A model generated the notes under the pieces. The model did no database searches, was not told the DNA's origin, and saw only the letters and a program-made list of their open reading frames with translations. A stretch of DNA of 64,000 nt from Nectonema munidae (taxonomy: Eukaryota; Nematomorpha; Nectonematoida; Nectonematidae): contig JAUIRK010000967.1 in NCBI GenBank assembly GCA_030549495.1, forward strand, positions 124,001 to 188,000, read 5' to 3'. Each line of letters opens with the position of its first letter. Position 1 is the stretch's first letter. Shown here piece after piece: positions 35,734-47,172 of the stretch. A program made the translations under genes and the position numbers.

Positions 35734-37429
35734 CAGTAAAACCTCGAATTTGAAGTTTGAATTTGAATTTTGTAATCCCTTCGAATTTGAAGGGACCAAA
35801 CAAAAACTTCGAGATATCCAGGTGTTCAAGGTATCCAAAATATCAAGAACTATTATCAAGTACATTTTTTTGAAAAATAAGTATCGACCGGTATGTTTTT
35901 TGTTTGCTTGTTAGATCTAAAGTAACTCTGTTAAAATAAACAGATCCTGATATCTTTTTAAAGTTATCATTATTTGATGAAGATTAAAAATGATATTTAT
36001 ATAAAAAAATTAAATGATATTTATTTATTTCAGATTTGATGAAGGTATAAAAACTATCAAAATCCATGATCATCACCAGGGCGAGTAAAAGTCAATAAGG
36101 TCAACTTTTATTTCCGTTTAGCAAAAACTCTTTGAAGAAGATCCTTTACTTATTTAGTCTAAAAAATTTTTGAACTAATTTCTAATTTTTAAGTCAATCA
36201 AAGTCAATTTTTCGAGTTTAGGTCAATAAAGTCAATTTTTATATTTAACACTTTTTGATTCAATGTGCCTAAAATTGTTATAAGCGATACATACAAGATT
36301 TCATCTTTATATCAACACTTCCACAATAGTTGGGCTTTTTTCCATCTAATAAAAGTTTTTACTGTAAAGTTTGCCTGACTGAGGTTAAACATGAAGAAGT
36401 TTTTTGTAAAACAAATTTTTTTTGTTGACAAACGCAGTTACCTACGATATATCCGCTGCAGAAGTTATGGAATTTTATTCTCAAACTTTTTTATCATTGC
36501 ATGTTTTTCACATCTTTTACACAAGTTTACCTTAAAACTTAAGTTATCCTGCAAAATTTTAGATTACCGGCATATCATTCAAAATTAGTAATTGAAAAAG
36601 ACGTTCTCTTTTCAAACCTATGGGCAACACTTCTGTTTCAATTGTAACGAAATTGACAAATTAGTTGCAAGATTTTTTTCTAAACTGAAAAAACTGCTAG
36701 AAAATGATCGAATTTTAAATCAGAAAATGTCATTAATTATATGTTGTTGAATTACTAAGTCATAGATTCTTTGAAATAATTTTCAATACTTTCTCTAAAG
36801 TGTTCATACTTGTTCAATTCAATGAAACTTTAAAAAGTCAATAAAGTCAATTTTTCTCTGAGTAAAAATCAATTTTTTCCAATTTTTAGGGTCAATTTTT
36901 CCTCGCCATGAATTCACACATCGTATGCCTAATTTTACACCATTTCTCTAAGCAGCTTTGATGATGTTGACATATTACTTTCATTAAGATTTTCATTACA
37001 AACTTAATTTATTGAAGAAAAAATATGTCAACAATTGTTGCATAAATAAAATTTTAAACACTGAAATTTATTGGGGAGAAGGGTGAGAGGAGCAAAATGC
37101 GTTTTTGCTCCATAGGAAAACATTAGGTGGAGGGGAAAGGGTCCCTGATGTATTGCTGCAATATTGCTAGAGAACATTTATTTTTTATTATTTGGTGTTT
37201 GTTGTAAATGATTATTTACGTACGTAAAAAGTTCGAGATAAACATAGTAAATTTGATGCTTGTAACAATTAAATACTTCGAGATATCCGGGTTATTCAAG
37301 ATATCAGAGTTCGAGATATCCAAATATATTTACATGTAATGTATTGGGAAAAAAGTTGGTACCATAAAAGAACTTCGAGATAACCGATACTTCGAGATAT
37401 CACATGTTCCAGATATCGAAGTTTCACTG
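35734..37429. mobile_element. pogo/Tigger element, non-autonomous
   Basis: Ends are CAGTAAAACCTCGAATTTG and, from the right on the other strand, CAGTGAAACTTCGATATCTG, each beside a TA (35732-35733, 37430-37431), as in pogo-like Tc1/mariner elements. Near both ends the words ACTTCGAGATATC, GTTCAAGGTATCC and TTCGAGATATCCG recur, giving extended subterminal inverted repeats. No transposase frame was recognised. A second element seems to sit inside at 36077-36910. Confidence 0.75.
36077..36910. mobile_element. probable nested element with GTCAATAAAGTCAA repeats
   Basis: The left side CAGGGCGAGTAAAAGTCAAT and the right side, read inward on the other strand as CATGGCGAGGAAAAATTGAC, form a loose inverted pair. 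Inside both ends the word GTCAATAAAGTCAATTTTT occurs several times (about 36090, 36192, 36220 and 36836). It contains a 65-codon frame (36391-36588) with no recognised motif. No clear target duplication was found. Confidence 0.4.
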
Positions 37430-37431
37430 TA

Positions 37432-39099
37432 TAAACAATTTTAATTTAAAAAAAAATGGAATACCTACCTATAAAATTAGCTATATTATAAGAAAATATT
37501 ATTCTATATATCTATTTTAAGTTTTTGTTTGTATATAAATAATATTTAAATTTATTCTTATTTAACAAATAAAAAATCTGAGCCTCGATGATTTTTAGGG
37601 TCTACCTCTTAGCTTAAAATTAGAATTTCAGGGTTTCTATCCCAAAGGCTCCCGACTCTTAAAAACAAAATGACAAAATCTGTGATTAACCATCTAAAGC
37701 ATAATGCGAGCATATAGTCTTACATGAAAAAGAGCTTTGATATCCAACCAACTAAATAAAAAATCAAGTTATTATTTTAATGTTTAAAATTATTTTTTAA
37801 TTTCAAATTAATAATTTATATTAGTTTTATGCTGAGAATAATTCTTCTATGTATATTTAACTTATTCTTTGAATATTTAAATTTATTTTGATCTGTTTGG
37901 GTGTATTTGAGTATATTTGGGTAAAAAGCCTCATCCATATAAATTATCCGATTTGAAAAAAACATTTACGCTTGATTCAAAATCCAAGAGAATTCCGATT
38001 CATCAAGAATTTGATTTAGAGAATATTCATTGTAATAATAAAACTGTAAATTTTACTGATCAAATATTATTTTAAAAAATAACTTCTAACGCACAAATGT
38101 ACTTAAATATGGGGAATATTTTTATTATTTCTTCTCCAAGCAAAAAATATAAATTTGATTTATTCACTCTATCAAGGCGAACTAACCCCCACATGATATT
38201 AAAATAACAATAATTTTGACTAAGCTTTTAGTAAAAACAAGAGCATAAAAAACTACAGCCTTCTTTAAAATATATTTAAAAAAAAACTATTATAAAAATA
38301 CTTTTGACTTATACTTTTAGAAAGATTTGAAATTATTTTAAATAAGTATCGTAAAAAATTCAAAAAATTAAATTAAGTTTATTTTCCAAAACCCAAAAAA
38401 AACTAATATGTTTAAGAAAGCAAATTTAATATTAAAAAATTACTCTTAAGCAATTAAGTCTCAATGCTCCCATTTGGGAACACAAGTAATTTCATCTTCG
38501 TCTATTTTTTTCAATGACTTTGAATATAAATTGTCTACGTTTTTTAGATATCATCCGATTTCTATGGTACTTAATGGGTTAAAGTGAGCTTTGAGCAATT
38601 AAAATAAAAAAATATTGATCGGGATAAAATCTGAAAGAAACACACAACACATATTGTAGTTCACAATTTAGCCCATCAAGATAAAAATATCTGTTTATGT
38701 TGCTGTGTTTGTTTGGATAGCAAAGTATTTTGAGACATTAGGCATTATGTTCGTCATATGTTTGATAATAGTTGATTTTTAATTTAAAAGTTATTTGACT
38801 TGGGATCGAATATCTGAATTTCGCTGAGTTTAGATGCTAACTGTTAACAACCATTGAGTGGAAAGTGATGAAAAAATTATTTTTTAGTTATCGATATCGC
38901 ATTCCAAAGAAGAAGAATCTTTAATAGTTGGTTAGTTTTATGCCCTATGCCTAAAATGAAATATTATAAATATATTTATCATATTATGCTAAAAATGATT
39001 AGGAAATATTTATTTAAATTGATTTAATATTAAGTTTTTTTAGGATTAAATTTTGCTATACTCATTCAGTCTAATCTCATTCTGGATTTTTAATGTCAG
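37432..39099. other. AT-rich DNA with one miniature element
   Basis: Apart from the TTAA element at 38454-38582, nothing is recognisable. If the exon at 39100 belongs to the serine-rich gene, this is intron or upstream sequence. Confidence 0.3.
38454..38582 (+). mobile_element. TTAA-flanked miniature element, copy 2 (divergent)
   Basis: It shares the inside of copy 1 (AAGTAATTTCATCTTCGTCT, TTCAATGACTTTGAATATAA, TTAGATATCATC) and ends in TTAATGGGTTAA. Its left end is more changed (TTAAGTCTCAATGCTCCCA), so it is older than the other copies or belongs to a subfamily. Confidence 0.7.
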
Positions 39100-39166
39100 A
39101 TAAGATTTCTAATGTTGACATAACTGACTTGCTTGAATATAGTAATCGGAGGCCTGATGAATATTG
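39100..39166 (+). CDS. candidate exon of the serine-rich gene
   Basis: After the acceptor AATGTCAG the frame reads KISNVDITDLLEYSNRRPDE then YW, and the exon ends at TATTG|GTAAAA. It enters with one base owed (phase 1) and leaves in phase 2, which matches the next candidate exon at 44693. The amino acid make-up is unlike random translation of this AT-rich DNA. I recognise no domain in so short a piece, and the exon could be spurious. Confidence 0.4.
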
Positions 39167-39682
39167 GTAAAAATTTAAAATATTCAAACTTTTTATATTT
39201 TTGTACAGACTATAGTTATATATTTTGAAACATTTTAACTGTAGCTAATCGTTGAGTTATATTTATATAAGAACAAAGATTTATATTTTTTGCCCATACT
39301 CAAAATATAGAGGTACCTTACTTTTCATCTTTTTTATTAATAGTTTCTCAGTCTATTAGTTTCAAATTATGTTTTAAATATGATATTTTGTATTTTAATT
39401 TCTTATTCACTTGCAATTAAAGAATTTGTTTTTTTCTTTTTCAAACTCATAAAATTTATCCACTTTATAATTAAAAATATTTATTATAAATTTTTAATGC
39501 ATATAGTTGTTCTTAGTGGTCTTTTTTTATAGTTTTTTAGTGGCCTGGTGAGTAAAAGTTATCAGAATTTAAAAATAGTTGTTTTTATATACTATATTAC
39601 TTTAGAATATATTACTGTTTATTCTTCGAATTTATGGATATCCTTAACAAAAAATTTATGCTATAATGCCAATTTATGGATA

Positions 39683-39766
39683 TTAGTGATCATCACTTCC
39701 TAAGTCTTCGATTATATCTTTCATATATATTGATGCTTTTGCTACTGCGTTACGTATCGGTTTACC
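39683..39766 (-). CDS. candidate last exon of an unidentified minus-strand gene
   Basis: On the minus strand a T-rich tract and TTACTTAAG acceptor precede 27 sense codons, GKPIRNAVAKASIYMKD then IIEDLGSDDH, and a stop. The mix of residues and the acidic ending look like a real protein carboxy-terminus, but I cannot assign it. The upstream part of the open frame (to 39874) looks like intron. No earlier exon was found to the right. It may be a chance frame. Confidence 0.3.
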   Translation of the reverse strand, partial: GKPIRNAVAKASIYMKDIIEDLGSDDH

Positions 39767-40049
39767 CTTAAGTAAAGCCAAAGTAAAATATAACAATATA
39801 TTGAAACTATCAAAAAGTGCTAGTAAATGGGAAACAAAGGAAAGAATGGAAGAAAAAACAGAAAGAGACTGCAATATTATAAGTCAAAGCAAACTTAACC
39901 TGTGTTTCTGTTATTTTTCCTCTATTTGACGCGATAAACGTGTCAAATAGAATTGTGTCAAATAAATTTTATAGCTTCCTCTTTTCCAATTATTCTTTTG
40001 AAGTGTTGAGAATGCTTTTTCTAAGATGTGTTTACGATTATATAATGTG

Positions 40050-40255
40050 CGGTCAAAATGACCTCAATGTCACTTTAGGTATATTGTTAAGTTTTCCTCA
40101 AATTAGACAACATAACCATTTGAATTTTATGCATTTAAAAGAATAAAATAAATCGAACAAAATCAATAAAAAAATTTAAAGATATTTTGAAAATATTAAG
40201 AAGTGTTAGAAATCTTAAAATGTGGTCATTTTGACTGCAATGTCGTTTTAGTGTT
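40050..40255. repeat. pair of GGTCAAAATGACC-type repeats
   Basis: GCGGTCAAAATGACCTCAAT followed by GTCACTTTAGG (from 40050) and GTGGTCATTTTGACTGCAAT followed by GTCGTTTTAGTG (from 40224) are direct repeats about 175 bases apart. The second is followed closely by TTAA. Read on the other strand, TTAACACTAAAACGACATTG resembles a piggyBac-type terminus. Two solo ends or a small derivative are possible. Confidence 0.45.
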
Positions 40256-41050
40256 AAGTAGGTAAATTTTTTCTGATCTAAATTTTTAAGTATTTTTGCC
40301 GCATTTTCACAAACAAATCTTAATTTCACAAATAAACCTTATTTCCAATTTTAAATAATCCTACGTTCTCAAACTTATTCAGAGCTAAGCTAGTTTTTTT
40401 ATTTATCATCAAATATTTACTCTTTGGAACTGTCCATGAGCACTATTTTTTAATTGGATCGCATGCAGAGCCCTTTTTATGAGGTTTCATACCCTATCTT
40501 TTCATCTAAAAGATTTATAGTCAATAAAAATATTTAGAAAATGCTTTTTTTGGCAATAATATATTGAGAATTCTCGGTTACAAAATGGGTGGCATTAATT
40601 TTTTGTTTAGTAGAACAATTCGAGTAACCAAGTTTGAAAACCCATGTCTGAAGAGAATTCTTGATATACTACGACTGCCTAGAATCTTTTATATCTTTTG
40701 CTAGTAGTGGCAAGGGGGAGGATGAGAAAAAGTACTAATAAATATTAATAAATTCAATCTTATAAATGTTTTTAACTACTATTTTGATTATATGCCACCA
40801 ATTTATTCAACTCAAATGATATATGGATTTTTTAATTAAAAAAGTTGGAGATAAACTTTTCTTAGTTATTATTCTCTTTACCTAGCCAATATTCTCTTCC
40901 TTACTGTGAGATAAAAACTTGCTAAGTGAGACGGAGGTGGGAGCTTCTGGCCTAATTGGGTTTAGGAGGGAAGCAAGAATGAATTTAAGAATACGTGCTT
41001 CAACTAGAAGTCGAATCACTCCCTTAAATATCCCTTCTAGTATGCTACAC

Positions 41051-41120
41051 CTAGGGTTGCTAGATTTTTCAATCATCAAACTGGGAAAAAATGGTTTAAA
41101 AAAAGATCTGGCAATCCTAG
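41051..41120. mobile_element. 70-base palindromic miniature element
   Basis: CTAGGGTTGCTAGATTTTT on the left pairs with AAAAAAGATCTGGCAATCCTAG on the right (19 to 22 bases with three mismatches). CTACAC stands directly outside both ends, a likely target duplication. The inside is only about 30 bases. It is too short for coding and is probably a minimal non-autonomous DNA transposon. Confidence 0.7.
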
Positions 41121-41189
41121 CTACACCACTAATCAGTGTTTTGTGTAGCACGCTATCTTGTTTCTTCACTTGTTAGTTAATTACTATCT

Positions 41190-41445
41190 TTAATATATAT
41201 TCTGTGTGTGTGTATCTAATGTATGTGTCTACTTTGCGTTTATGTGTAGGTGTCTACATATGTGGTGTATCTGTGTGTAAAGGTGTGTGTGCCTAATCTC
41301 TCTGTGTCTATTTGTGTTTAGTAGGGTTACCGGTTCGGAAGGAAAATATCAATTCCGAATTCTAGTACTTACAAAAATTCGACTTTGCGACCCTGCTACT
41401 ATGCATATATATTTTTGAAATGTGTGTGTGTGTGTGTGTGAACGC
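41190..41445. repeat. TG-rich microsatellite region
   Basis: Irregular TGTGTG/TATGTG words fill 41195-41325, and a clean (TG)n run lies at 41421-41440. The minus-strand frame at 41399-41605 ends in a run of Thr-His from this repeat and is not supported as a gene. Confidence 0.7.
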
Positions 41446-42095
41446 GCGTGTATTTTTGTCTCTGCTTATGTATATGTATAGTAGAAATTGTGTAAGAATC
41501 TATTTTCTTTTTCCAAGTTCTTTCAGTAAAAACATCTTCATGAAAAATTTTATGCTCATCAAGCTCATGATATATTTTTGTTTCATATGATGTTCCTCCA
41601 TACACTCCTCTATGTATTATTTTAAAATCTCAAGTTTAAGTAATGTCAAAGAGATATATGATTTAAGGCTTTATGTATGTGACGAGGCAGTAAATGCTTC
41701 CCACTCTTTGCATAAACCAAACTATACATCATCTTTATTTTGCATTTCTTCAATTTAATTTCAATATTTCTTCCTCTAAATTGTCTTATCATATCATTAA
41801 ACTAAACTGTCATGATTAGAAAATAATTTTTTAATTACTGTAAATGGCATCATGTGTGATATGAAATCTGCAAAGCAAATTTTATCTTTTGAAACGCTTA
41901 ATGAGTGTACACTGTACACTTATGTATACAATTTTGTAAATATTTGGTGTGTTCTCATTAAGGTATTGTCTGATTTATTCTTTATCGCTTTATTTATCAT
42001 TTCAATCGTTGAAAAGTGAATAAATTTGAAATAGCACCTAATTTTAAGGTCGGCGAAGTCATCAAATTATGATAATTCCTACTCCCACGGAATCA

Positions 42096-42255
42096 TAAAG
42101 GTAAAGTAAAGTTACCGTGGGGTGTTTTCATCGAGAAGGCACAATTGCGCCGCTTGTATCGAACTATGAGCAAAGCAGGCTTGATGCAGGATCGAATCAA
42201 AGACCTTGAGTTATCCAAACCCAGTATCGAACCAACCTAATCACGCCCCTGTCAC
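42096..42255 (-). mobile_element. SINE family 1, tRNA-like head, minus copy
   Basis: Read on the minus strand it runs GGGGCGTGATTAGGTTGGTT, then GATTCGATCCTGCATCAAGC (B-box-like), then CTCATAGTTCGATACAAGC, AATTGTGCCTTCTCGATGAA and CCCCACGGTAAC, ending in an ACTTTACCTTT tail. The same order occurs on the plus strand at 57995-58133. The B-box and simple tail fit a SINE transcribed by RNA polymerase III. This copy has about 30 extra bases near the B-box. Confidence 0.8.
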
Positions 42256-42432
42256 AAGTTTTTTATAACTTAACACACAACTGTTCATAAGACTACTCTT
42301 CATCTTCATCTCTGCAATAAAAACTTAATTTTCCGTCACTAAATTATTTTTTATACTTTATATAGAAATTTGTTTCAAGTAAGCACTTTTTACGCAAAAT
42401 AAATTTCTTTTAAAAGTTTGTATTTATAAATG

Positions 42433-42720
42433 CAGTGGAACTTCACTTTACGAAGACCCCGATGTGCGAAGAAATACGAACACTTTTTGACACAAATTTT
42501 GCCTTAGCTCAGGAACTGTTTCTTGAATCATGCACTCGAAAATTGGGCTTTTTATAATTCTTTGTAATGCTTGTTCCTTTCTTAATTTCTTTTATCGCGT
42601 TAACAAGTACTTTTATTTCGCGAGAACAAAACTTCGTGAATTATGGATCAAAGAAAAAGTCACGTATAAACTTTTCCAAGCTTTTAGTCTAAAAAATGAT
42701 TGCGTAATTTAATGCGAAAT
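42433..42720 (+). mobile_element. pogo-like 5' end fragment
   Basis: CAGTGGAACTTCACTTTACG and GACCCCGATGTGCGAAGAAA resemble the CAGTGGAACCTC-TACGAA start of Tigger elements. No matching right end was found, so only a left fragment is present. The short frame at 42530-42712 shows no transposase motif. Confidence 0.4.
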
Positions 42721-43185
42721 TGTGATCGCATCACCTTTTAACCGAACATAAGAACAGAGGCATTTATATATGATAGAGTCAAAACAAAATTGAAGCGATA
42801 TAATTCGTTGTCCGCTATTATTTACACACTTATCTATTAGCATTGAGTACATTCAAGCCTTTTCTATTTCATGTCTAATCACCTGAATAACGCTTTGCTG
42901 ATAAATCTATGCCATTTACTACAGTTCGATCAATCTTCAGTTTTATTATGACATTGAAATTAAAATTAAACAAATATATATAATTCTTTAAGAAAAATTT
43001 TAAATAGTTACGGTTTTAAGGAAAATAGACATGCAAACAGGATCTAAAATTGAATGACCTTTATTCCACTACTTTGGTACCTCTTAAGGTATCCCTAACT
43101 TCCTTAGTTTCCTTATGGAAACCACACTAACCTGATAACCTACCACTTTACCTATATACCTAGGTTTATATCTCTTTTATGGACT

Positions 43186-43324
43186 TTAACCCATTTAAGA
43201 CCAAGCAAAGCAGACGATATCTAAAAAAAACGCAGACGATTTATATTCAAAGTCATTGAAAAAAGCAGACGAAGATGAAATTACTTATGTTCCAAAATAG
43301 GAACATTGGTCATAAATGGGTTAA
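43186..43324 (-). mobile_element. TTAA-flanked miniature element, copy 3
   Basis: Inverse orientation of copy 1. It begins TTAACCCATTTAAGACCAAG, has the three GCAGACG words, and ends ATTGGTCATAAATGGGTTAA. TTAA is intact at both ends. Confidence 0.85.
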
Positions 43325-43340
43325 TGTCTATAAGATTGAG

Positions 43341-43452
43341 ACGTAGGAGCCATTTCTCGATCCAGTTGGTCTGGGTTCGATTCCCTATCGTGACGCCATC
43401 TGTCTAACTATGGAAGATTATTCTTCCCCCAATGGATGCGCTACCAGCAACT
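43341..43452 (+). mobile_element. SINE family 2, tRNA-like, copy 1
   Basis: GGTCTGGGTTCGATTCCCTA includes a good B-box, followed by TCGTGACGCCATCTGTCTAA, CTATGGAAGATTATTCT and GGATGCGCTACCAGC. The copy at 55811-55925 has the same word order with more changes. It lies directly beside miniature-element copy 3. Confidence 0.6.
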
Positions 43453-43629
43453 AAAAATAGTTTAAAGAAATTTTAAACATCAACATTCGTATTATCGTGC
43501 CCATAAAATAAGATGATATATTATGCCTTCAAATGTCGCTTTACACCCGAGTATATACGGTATCTTGTATTTTAATGGAGTGGCCTATCTCATTGTAAGA
43601 TTTCTCACTGTCTATTTTCTCTTGTTTTA

Positions 43630-43743
43630 TTAACCCATTTAAGACCAAGCAAAGCAGACGACTTTAGTAATTCCTATTTAATTCCATTTAAAGTAGGAAT
43701 TCGTCTGCGTTCCCTTTGGGAACATTGGTCGTAAATGGGTTAA
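43630..43743 (-). mobile_element. TTAA-flanked miniature element, copy 4 (short)
   Basis: TTAACCCATTTAAGACCAAG to ATTGGTCGTAAATGGGTTAA, 114 bases against 138-139 for copies 1, 3 and 5. The middle is replaced by AATTCCTATTTAATTCCATT and nearby sequence, so this is an internally deleted or distinct subtype. It shares orientation with copy 3, about 300 bases away. Confidence 0.85.
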
Positions 43744-43769
43744 AGCAGTTTGCATTAATTCTCTAAAAT

Positions 43770-44405
43770 ATTGATTGAAATATAATTGGGAAAAATCGCC
43801 GTAAGATAATTTTGCCGTAAAGCAAGTGTTTGTCATAAAAACAGTTTGGTTTCTGAACAACCATTTTATCTCTTACAAACAACCAAGCTTGGCTTTCGAA
43901 GTTTCTGATAAGTAAACAACCAATAAGGAAATGGAGTAATTATTTTTTTATTTTATTATCCGTATTTTATTTTATTTATTATGGATTTATTTTTTATTTT
44001 ATTATCCGTATGGAGTAATTATTTTTTTATCCGTATTTTCGATCTATTCGGTAAATATAGTTAAGATCGTCAAATAAGTTCAGTCCTCCTCTACTTGTTT
44101 CCATGAGATAAACCATCGTCTGCCTACAAAAAACTATAGTCGAAAAAAAATAAAGATAAAATAAAAAATAAGGTAAAATAAAGTAAAGATAAAATAAAAA
44201 ATAAAGATAAAATAAAGTAAAGATAAAATAAAAAAATAGGATAAAATAAAAATAAATATTAAATAAAAAAAATAATTCCTTGGCCAAATTTGGTTGTTTC
44301 AAAGAGATAAAATGGTATTTCAAAAACCAAACTCTTTTTATCACAAATACTTGTTTTACGGCAAAATTGTCTTGCGAAGATTTTTTCTATTAGGCGAAAT
44401 TACCC
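43770..44405. mobile_element. foldback element with long inverted repeats
   Basis: About 120 bases at 43770-43893 are inverse-complementary to 44281-44405. Matching words include AATTTTGCCGTAAAGCAAG against CTTGTTTTACGGCAAAATT and ACCATTTTATCTCTT against AAGAGATAAAATGGT. The arms have diverged moderately. The inside holds ATCCGTATTTTATTTTATTT-type direct repeats and the A-rich minisatellite. The word CAGTGTCCCGAAAATTTGCC (minus strand, from about 44458) may be the true right end. Confidence 0.75.
44152..44248. repeat. A-rich minisatellite, about 33-base unit
   Basis: Three units of AAAGATAAAATAAAAAATAA plus a GGTAAAATAAAGT-type tail follow one another. They sit between the arms of the foldback element. 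The minus-strand open frame here (Phe/Tyr-rich) is a by-product. Confidence 0.75.
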
Positions 44406-44692
44406 GAGGCGAGTTTTCCTATCGCAAACTTGTTTACGGCAAATTTTCGGGACACTGATTGAATTTACCTTATTACATACATCGATTAGGTAATTTATTG
44501 AAAAAGTTTGATTAAAAAACTTTAATTCTTTTTTTCTTTTACTAAAATGAGTTTTAATGTGTTTTAATTTTGCTATCTTTTTTTTTATTTGTGTTTATAT
44601 ATATAAACACGTATAAATTATAACTTATATATGTTAAAACGAGAAATTGGTATGCTGTTTGTTTCACAATAATCACATTTGATCATTTAAAG

Positions 44693-44841
44693 GTTGTGTG
44701 AATCCTCGTCTCACTGTGGATCCAAGGAACAGGAGATTGATGTATCCTCTGAAAATATTGAAAAATGGCTTCAAAAAGATGAATGTGATATTTCAAATGA
44801 TGTAAAAACTGATCTCACAACCAAACTAAAAGATCTTAAAA
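44693..44841 (+). CDS. candidate exon of the serine-rich gene
   Basis: The frame reads LCESSSHCGSKEQEIDVSS, ENIEKWLQKDECDISNDV, then KTDLTTKLKDLK. The acceptor is ATTTAAAG and the proposed donor AAAA|GTACTT is weak. Entry phase 2 matches the exit of the exon at 39100, and exit phase 1 matches the entry of the strong exon at 52945. A serine-rich, charged make-up agrees with the later exons. The agreement in phase could be luck (one in three at each junction). Confidence 0.45.
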
Positions 44842-46330
44842 GTACTTCATACCATTATTACCTTTTTTCATAACACACGTTGTTATGTTTATATACATAT
44901 CAGTTTTCACATATAACAAATAATCAGGTTATAACGAAAAGATTTTATCAGTTTCAGCGAAGACATTTTCATAACAAAAATTTTATTTTTAATACGATTT
45001 TTTGTCTACGCAGAAGTTGAGATAAAGAAAACACAGTTTTTTCGAACCTCCGCGTAGATAAAAATCGTATTGAAAATTTAGGATGAAATATAAATAAAAC
45101 AAAAAATGATTTCTGAGTATTTACCACTTAAGCATTTATTTCATGAATGATTTTTCTAGTTTTTTTTTTAAATATTTTTGAAAATTTAAGAGAGAACTGT
45201 ATAACCTGAAAGTCCCCAATTGTTTATTATGACTGTCCCCATTTTGCAATTTAATTCCTAAAAAGACGCACTTGGTATTTAATTAAAACTTATTTGGCAA
45301 TTCCTTAAAACACAATAGTATATTTAATTAAAAATGTGCAATGTCATCTTTTTAAAACGCTTTTCGTCTCCCCTTAGTTCAACCTTAAGTAGGTTTCGGG
45401 AAGATTTCTAATTTTCATTGATCATTTTCCACTTCATGAGTGATTTGTTTATTTCAAATTCGCTTTTCACTACAAGTAGAAGGTCCATCTTAAGAGAATT
45501 AGTCGCTTTCGATCGTCATTTCAAATGATATCCAAATACTTAAAATTTAAAATAACTTACTTTCGACTTCGACTAAAGAAGAGCAAATACTTAAAAAAGC
45601 AGGCTCCTAAATTTTATCAGATCTCAACTTTGACTCCAATCCTTTTTGACATATCCTACTCAAATTTCCGATTCCAACTCTAACGCCTTTAATGGAGCAG
45701 CAGTTATGAATGAACTCAAAACCACGTTTACCCATAACTCGTAAAACAACGTTTTTGAAAAGTTAGCCAAATACTTTATTGAAATAATATCACTAGTAAA
45801 CCTTTAATTAAGTGTGGTTTATTCTTTTTCAGATGGTGGACGTTTAACTTAGATCAAACAGCTCGATAGTCCTCTGTATATAAATTACGTATCCTTCTTT
45901 ATCTATACCTGCCATATTTGTCGGATGTCATATGAATTCATTACTCTTTTTCAATAAAAGTAGATCTTTTTTAGTGATTAAGATAGGGAAATGATGTGTT
46001 CATTTTATTATTATTATTATTATTATCGATCAGGTGACGTCTAATCCTAAGTGCACTTTTCTCTTAATGCATACATCTGAATGCTAAGTAACATATTCAG
46101 GTCATAGCGCTATGCTGAATTTTTCGTGGAAATTTTACATTTTCTTCAAGGTATTCATTAGATAATCATGCTTATCATTAAAAACTTTTATTATTGTTTG
46201 CCTGCATGATCTTGCTCTTTAATTCGTTCAAGTTTCTATTAAATTTAATAATACGTACAGTCAAAAGATGCTTACTTACCTTTATTTATGTCATGTAATA
46301 AAATTTTGATCATACTTTACATTTAAAATA
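44842..46330. other. no gene seen; dispersed repeat and microsatellite
   Basis: 45533-45690 contains the AAATACTTAA / TTCGACTTCGAC / GACTCCAATCC repeat also seen at 5735. 46008-46026 is an (ATT)n microsatellite. ATACGATTTTTGTCTACGC at 44991 and its near inverse GCGTAGATAAAAATCGTATT at 45051 form a loose hairpin pair. Confidence 0.4.
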
Positions 46331-47172
46331 CAGTAAACTCTCGACAACAAGTTGGATACGTCCAAATTCCGCTTAACCCATTTACGACCAATGTTCCTAT
46401 TTTGGAACATAAGTAATTTCATCTTCGTCTGCTTTTTTCAATGACTTTGAATATAAATCGTCTGCGTTTTTTTAGATATCGTCTGCTTTGCTTGGTCTTA
46501 AACGGGTTAACACGGAGTCGAATCGTAATACCAGTCATATACCAGCAGTATCTCACTCTTGTTAAATTCATCGTTTAACTCAAAGTTCGATAAATCGAAA
46601 TTCCACTTAACTCGAAGTAATTCATGTGAGTTTTGATGTCAACTTACATGCTTTGAACTTTGGTTAACTGGAACTCGAACTTCATTTATTCTCAGTGAGA
46701 AATTTCAATGCTCTGAGTGGATTGAAAGTCCACCGTGTCGCTAAATATTTCAGATGCTTTGAATACCAAGTTTTAATGACAAATCAATAGAAGTGTGAAT
46801 CACTTATATCGATTCATTAATTTTGTTGTAGAACATTTTCAGCACTAATAAATTGCTTTTCTTTATTATGACATGATTTTTTATTGTCTTTAAGCGGCAA
46901 AGCCTGACATGTCGACACTTTTTTCATGTAATTGATCGTATCTTTTTATATATTCGCTCTTCTTTTTTTTTATAAAATAAAATATATTCAAAATAATTTT
47001 TTCTCAAGTTTTGCTCGCTTAAATTTGCGCATCGCCACTGTCACAAATAGTAATGATCAAAAATGTATTCATTTAAAAAAATTGGAAACATCTTGAAACC
47101 TGACACTACAACTTCGTTTAACTCGAAATAATTTGATGGATCCCCGAACTTTGAGTAAACCGGAGTTTACTG
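46331..47172. mobile_element. pogo-like non-autonomous element
   Basis: Left end CAGTAAACTCTCGACAACAA and right end, on the other strand, CAGTAAACTCCGGTTTACTC, each flanked by TA (46329-46330 and 47173-47174). Subterminal words such as AACTCGAAGT, AACTTTGGTTAACT and TTAACTCGAAAT recall Tigger ends. It has no transposase frame. Miniature-element copy 5 is inserted near its left end, which dates this element as the older of the two. Confidence 0.75.
46373..46510 (+). mobile_element. TTAA-flanked miniature element, copy 5
   Basis: TTAACCCATTTACGACCAAT to TTGGTCTTAAACGGGTTAA, almost identical to copy 1, with intact TTAA at both sides. It interrupts the left terminal region of the surrounding pogo-like element. 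Confidence 0.9.

Noticed and set aside
39940-40146. 68-codon plus frame
   Set aside because: It crosses one of the GGTCAAAATGACC repeats and has no other support.
41399-41605. Minus frame with HELDEHKIFHEDVFTERTW
   Set aside because: It has a protein-like patch but ends in a TG microsatellite, and there is no splice signal or family match.
43371-43386. tRNA gene suggested by a good B-box
   Set aside because: No cloverleaf could be formed, and a second diverged copy at 55811 shows that it is a SINE. The same holds for the B-box at 58028.
44027-44344. 105-codon Phe/Tyr/Leu-rich minus frame
   Set aside because: Translation of the A-rich minisatellite and an arm of the foldback element; composition is that of the repeat.
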